Both the position numbers and the translations under genes were made by a program. A stretch of 64,000 nucleotides of DNA from Sandaracinobacteroides hominis. GTDB lineage: Bacteria; Pseudomonadota; Alphaproteobacteria; Sphingomonadales; Sphingomonadaceae. This document shows positions 61,005-64,000 of the stretch, piece after piece. Within the stretch, counting starts at the first letter, position 1. Every line of letters starts with the position of its first letter. The stretch spans positions 744,001-808,000 of the forward strand of contig NZ_JADCUC010000001.1 in NCBI RefSeq assembly GCF_016464365.1, given 5' to 3'. The notes beneath the pieces were generated by a model. The model did no database searches. It was given only the letters and a program-made list of their open reading frames with translations, and was not told the DNA's origin.

Positions 61005-62039
61005 ATGAACAGGGAAATTGCAATTCTCGCCGGGCTGATCGCACTGGCCGGCTCCGGCAGCGCCCAGGCCTCGCACCAGGTCATCTACGCGCCAGCAACG
61101 AAAAGCTCGGCCTCCTCCCACGCGCATCAGGGCCCCTATGTACAGGCGAGCTTCATGGACGTCACCAACACGACGGTGAACTACACGTCGACCGGCCCCG
61201 GCGGCACGGCCACGCACGGCCCGCTGTTGGCCACCTCCAGCAGCGTCGCCACCACCCAGCCGGGGGGGTATGCGGACCTGTCGTTCGGATCCTCGTCCAG
61301 CGCCAGCGCCGATCTGGCAACAGGGCGGCTGAAGGCCAGCGTCGGCGCCTATGGGCCGGAATTCTACGGCTCGCCGCTCGGCTTCGCCGAATCCAGCCTG
61401 TACGATACGCTGTTCTTCACCAACAATTCTGGCGGCGATGTCAGCCTGACCTTCCGCTACAGCTTCGACGGCAGCGTGATCGACACCCTGAACGCCTCCA
61501 GCCCCGGCGGCGTCGCCACGCTGCAACTCAGCTGCGACTATTGGCGCTGCTATAACGAGGCGAATGCCGCCATCCGCTTCGCCAAGTCCGGCACCCAGGT
61601 CGGCGACAACATCCATGCCTTCTTCGACGAAAATGGCATCAGCATGTTCGCCCGCAACATCTATGGCGACCAGTATCAGCTGTTCGACCATTTCGACGTC
61701 TGGAACGGCAGCAACGGCGGCAGCGCCATCGACGGCTGGATGGAAGCGACCCTGCTGATCCCCACCGGCGAAACCTCACTGGGCATCTATGGCCGGCTGG
61801 CGCTCGATTGCCGGGGCGGCTCCAACTGCGATTTCGGCCACACCGGCAGCTTCGGCTTCGTCGGCGCCCTGCCGGAAGGGCTCGCCATCGGCTCGGCCTC
61901 GGGCGTGTTCCTCACCGCCAATGGCACCCCGACCCCCGGCGGTATCCCGGAGCCAGCCAGCTGGGCGCTCATGATCCTGGGTTTCGGGGCAGTCGGAGCC
62001 AGGCTCCGCCGGCGCCTGCCCGCACCGGCAGCCGCCTGA
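61005..62039 (+). CDS. PEPxxWA-CTERM sorting domain protein
   Basis: Exported protein of 344 residues. A signal peptide (EIAILAGLIALAGSGSAQA) is followed by a serine-, glycine- and aromatic-rich mature part (SHQVIYAPATKSSASSHAHQ, SLTFRYSFDGSVIDTLNASS) with paired cysteines (LSCDYWRCYN, LDCRGGSNCDF). The sorting signal is PEPASWALMILGFGAVGA at residue 315, followed by ARLRRRL. It is expected to be anchored or released by exosortase. It is divergent from the HTH-TPR gene and lies inside the rplA-rplJ gap. Confidence 0.9.
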   Translation: MNREIAILAGLIALAGSGSAQASHQVIYAPATKSSASSHAHQGPYVQASFMDVTNTTVNYTSTGPGGTATHGPLLATSSSVATTQPGGYADLSFGSSSSASADLATGRLKASVGAYGPEFYGSPLGFAESSLYDTLFFTNNSGGDVSLTFRYSFDGSVIDTLNASSPGGVATLQLSCDYWRCYNEANAAIRFAKSGTQVGDNIHAFFDENGISMFARNIYGDQYQLFDHFDVWNGSNGGSAIDGWMEATLLIPTGETSLGIYGRLALDCRGGSNCDFGHTGSFGFVGALPEGLAIGSASGVFLTANGTPTPGGIPEPASWALMILGFGAVGARLRRRLPAPAAA

Positions 62040-62056
62040 TCCGATCTGCCTGGAAA

Positions 62057-62090
62057 GAGGGGGCCCGGCCGGAGGGTGCCGGGCCCCCTC
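62057..62090 (+). terminator. Hairpin after PEPxxWA-CTERM gene
   Basis: GAGGGGGCCCGGC and GCCGGGCCCCCTC form a perfect 13-bp stem with an 8-base loop, 17 bases after the stop. No T run follows, so termination is likely but not typical. Confidence 0.65.
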
Positions 62091-62189
62091 GACCGCTGCA
62101 ACGATCGGACCTGCATCGCGCTCCAGCAGAAGCCGGGCCTCCGCCACAGCCGCGACCCACTCATCATCCGGCGATGGGGGGCTGAACGC

Positions 62190-62218
62190 AAAAGAGGCCG
62201 GGGTTTCCCCCAGCCTCT
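62190..62218 (-). terminator. Terminator after rplA
   Basis: On the minus strand AGAGGCTGGGG and CCCCGGCCTCT pair over 11 positions (one U-G) around a short AAA loop, followed by TTTTG. It lies about 75 bases after the rplA stop and ends the rplKA transcript, separating it from rplJL. Confidence 0.75.
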
Positions 62219-62246
62219 CTCGGTCTCAACAAGGTGAAAAGCTCAG

Positions 62247-62292
62247 GCGCAAGCTTGAGCGAGGCGCTTACGCGCAAGCTTGAACGAGGCGC
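62247..62292. repeat. 25-bp period direct repeat next to rplA stop
   Basis: GCGCAAGCTTGAGCGAGGCGC (62247-62267) recurs with one change at 62272-62292, four bases apart. The second copy runs into the perfect palindrome GAGGCGCCTC at 62286-62295, which reaches the rplA stop. Both copies are in the 3' untranslated part of the rplKA transcript. Confidence 0.85.
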
Positions 62293-62293
62293 C

Positions 62294-62986
62294 TCAGGCG
62301 CCCAGCGCGCTCGCCGTATCCACCTTCACGCCCTTGCCCTGCGAGGAGCTGAGCGAGATCTTCTCGACATACTTGCCCTTGGCGCCCGATGGCTTGGCCT
62401 TCACCAGCGCGTCCAGAAACGCGTCCAGGTTCGCCTTCAGGTCTTCCTGCGGGAAGCTCGCCTTGCCCAGACCCGCGTGGATGATGCCGGCCTTCTCAAC
62501 ACGAAACTCGATCTGGCCGCCCTTGGCAGCCTTCACGGCTTCGCCGACGTTCATCGTCACGGTGCCCAGCTTCGGGTTCGGCATCAGGCCCTTGGGGCCC
62601 AGCACCTTACCCAGGCGGCCAACCAGGCCCATCATGTCGGGCGTGGCAATGCAGCGATCGAAGTCGATGGTGCCGCCCTGCACGATTTCCAGCAGGTCTT
62701 CGGCGCCAACCACGTCCGCGCCGGCAGCCTTGGCTTCATCAGCCTTGGGGCCACGGGCGAAAACGCCCACGCGAACGGTCTTGCCGGTGCCCTTGGGCAG
62801 GGTCACCATGCCACGGACCATCTGGTCGGCGTGACGCGGATCGACGTTCAGGTTCACGGCGACTTCGATCGTCTCGTCGAACTTCGCGGTGGCGTTCGCC
62901 CGCACGATGCCCAGCGCTTCGTCAACGGGATAGAGCTTCAGCGGCTCGACGGTGGCGGCTTGCGCCTTCTGTTTCTTGGTAGCCAT
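62294..62986 (-). CDS. rplA: Ribosomal protein L1
   Basis: 50S protein of the L1 stalk, 230 residues from ATG 62986. Blocks are [60 protein letters not shown] and [20 protein letters not shown]. The start is four bases after the rplK stop. Its usual partner rplJ is displaced by more than 3 kb of unrelated genes. Confidence 0.97.
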   Translation of the reverse strand: MATKKQKAQAATVEPLKLYPVDEALGIVRANATAKFDETIEVAVNLNVDPRHADQMVRGMVTLPKGTGKTVRVGVFARGPKADEAKAAGADVVGAEDLLEIVQGGTIDFDRCIATPDMMGLVGRLGKVLGPKGLMPNPKLGTVTMNVGEAVKAAKGGQIEFRVEKAGIIHAGLGKASFPQEDLKANLDAFLDALVKAKPSGAKGKYVEKISLSSSQGKGVKVDTASALGA

Positions 62987-62990
62987 CGGT

Positions 62991-63425
62991 TCAGCCCTCC
63001 ACCACTTCAAGGCCGATCGCGCGGGCAGAACCCTCGATGGTCTTCATGGCCATGTCGATGTCGTTCGCGTTCAGGTCCTTCATCTTCGTCTCCGCGATTT
63101 CGCGGATCTGCGACTTCTTGACCTTGCCGGCCGGCGCGCCCTTGCCGGGCGTGGTAGCGCCAGACTTCAGGCCGGCAGCCTTCTTCAGCAGGAAGCTCGC
63201 CGGCGGCGTCTTCGTGATGAACGAGAAGCTGCGGTCTGCGTAAACGGTGATCACGGTCGGGATCGGCATGCCTGCTTCCAGGCTGCCGGTCGCGGCGTTG
63301 AACGCCTTGCAGAATTCCATGATGTTCACACCGCGCTGACCCAGCGCAGGCCCGATCGGCGGGCTTGGGGTGGCTTTACCAGCTGCAACCTGCAGCTTGA
63401 TATAGCCGGTGATCTTCTTGGCCAT
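62991..63425 (-). CDS. rplK: Ribosomal protein L11
   Basis: GTPase-centre protein of the 50S subunit, 144 residues from ATG 63425. Blocks are [40 protein letters not shown] and the C-terminal RNA-binding [20 protein letters not shown]. The frame is open to 63461, but the ATG gives the family start. It forms a pair with rplA. A 184-base gap separates it from nusG; I see no gene there. Confidence 0.97.
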   Translation of the reverse strand: MAKKITGYIKLQVAAGKATPSPPIGPALGQRGVNIMEFCKAFNAATGSLEAGMPIPTVITVYADRSFSFITKTPPASFLLKKAAGLKSGATTPGKGAPAGKVKKSQIREIAETKMKDLNANDIDMAMKTIEGSARAIGLEVVEG

Positions 63426-63609
63426 ATTCCATGCTCCAAAATCAGGTTCGGGTGCGGGCACCCTCCCCTCCGGTTAAGCGGCCGTGTGGTCCATGCGGCC
63501 CCGGGTCACCCCGTCACCTCCCACGATGTCGCTTCTGTCCGACCGCGGAGCAGAAGCCGTTCCCTTGCGGGGAATCCTGTCTTTGGCCGCGAATTCCGCG
63601 CGCGGCCGC

Positions 63610-64000
63610 TTACTTGGTCTTCTCGACCTGCTCGAAATCCAGTTCCACGGGCGTTGCGCGCCCGAAGATCGAAACCGAAACCTTCACGCGGGACTTTTCA
63701 TAGTCGATTTCCTCGACCAGCCCCGAGAAGCTCGCGAACGGACCATCCAGCACCTTCACCGAATCGCCGATCTCGAAGTTCGCCTTCTTCTTCGCCTTCG
63801 GTGCCGCGGCATCGGCTTCCGCCTTGGTGTTCAGGATCCGCGCCGCTTCCGCTTCGGAAATCGGCTGCGGCTTGCCCGAGGAACCCAGGAAGCCCGTCAC
63901 CTTCGGCGTGTTCTTCACCAGGTGATAAACCTGATCGTTCATTTCCAGCTTCGCCAGCACATAGCCCGGGAAGAACTTCCGCTCGCTCTGCACCTTCTTG
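63610..64000 (-). CDS. nusG: Transcription antitermination factor NusG (C-terminal part)
   Basis: The gene runs off the right edge, so the first part is missing. Seen are the NGN end [20 protein letters not shown] with [20 protein letters not shown], an alanine/lysine linker ([16 protein letters not shown]), and the KOW domain [20 protein letters not shown] followed by [19 protein letters not shown]. NusG couples RNA polymerase to ribosomes or Rho. It heads the nusG-rplK-rplA order seen in most bacteria. Confidence 0.95.
   Translation of the reverse strand, partial: KKVQSERKFFPGYVLAKLEMNDQVYHLVKNTPKVTGFLGSSGKPQPISEAEAARILNTKAEADAAAPKAKKKANFEIGDSVKVLDGPFASFSGLVEEIDYEKSRVKVSVSIFGRATPVELDFEQVEKTK

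Overview
This is high-GC chromosomal DNA from an alphaproteobacterium, most likely a member of the Sphingomonadales. The evidence is the atpHAGDC order, the secB-timA-mltA-smr neighbourhood, a circularly permuted two-piece tmRNA gene, PEPxxW(A/G)-CTERM surface proteins and a sphingomonad-style TonB receptor. No insertion sequence, prophage, CRISPR array or tRNA gene was seen.

Layout. (1) 1-2393 (+): the end of a short-chain fatty acyl-CoA regulator (ScfR/RamB type) overlapping malate synthase (glyoxylate shunt). (2) 2369-15655 (-): a tightly coupled 12-gene polysaccharide cluster. It holds manC and gmd for GDP-mannose-derived sugars, a second Gmd-like enzyme, a sugar C-methyltransferase, an FkbM O-methyltransferase, three glycosyltransferases, Wzx, Wzy-like and Wzz proteins and a 2OG-Fe(II) oxygenase. 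(3) 15896-20500: a valine/short-chain acyl catabolic operon (mmsA, a small DUF gene, enoyl-CoA hydratase, mmsB) with a divergent LysR regulator. (4) 20454-27278: P1 peptidase, trpS, murJ, secB, then timA, mltA and smr (envelope and protein export), followed by an odd duplicated smr tail. (5) 27496-32221: the F1 ATP synthase operon. (6) 32247-40799: acyl-CoA dehydrogenases, a CoA-transferase, a TonB-dependent receptor and a Sel1/2OG-oxygenase protein. (7) 40810-48128 (-): a small exported protein, gmk, a Tat-exported serine hydrolase, fumC, sspB, ssrA (tmRNA), a GT4 glycosyltransferase and a PEP-CTERM protein. (8) 48405-64000: the information-processing block nusG, rplK, rplA, rplJ, rplL, rpoB, rpoC on the minus strand.

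Block (8) is normally contiguous but is broken here at two places. Between rplA and rplJ sit a membrane-anchored HTH-TPR protein and a divergent PEPxxWA-CTERM protein, sharing a control region with three exact 10-bp tandem repeats. Between rplL and rpoB sit a DUF2975 membrane protein and a Cro/C1-type HTH protein on the opposite strand. Promoter-like sequences in front of rplJ and rpoB, and terminators behind rplL and rplA, fit three separate transcription units.

Other notable points are the tmRNA tag ANDNEAFAIAA encoded next to the gene for its adaptor SspB, an in-frame 19-codon duplication after the smr stop codon, and an ATP synthase epsilon subunit reduced to its beta-sandwich domain. Start codons were often moved inward from the longest reading frame where stop/start overlaps, ribosome binding sites or family length supported it.
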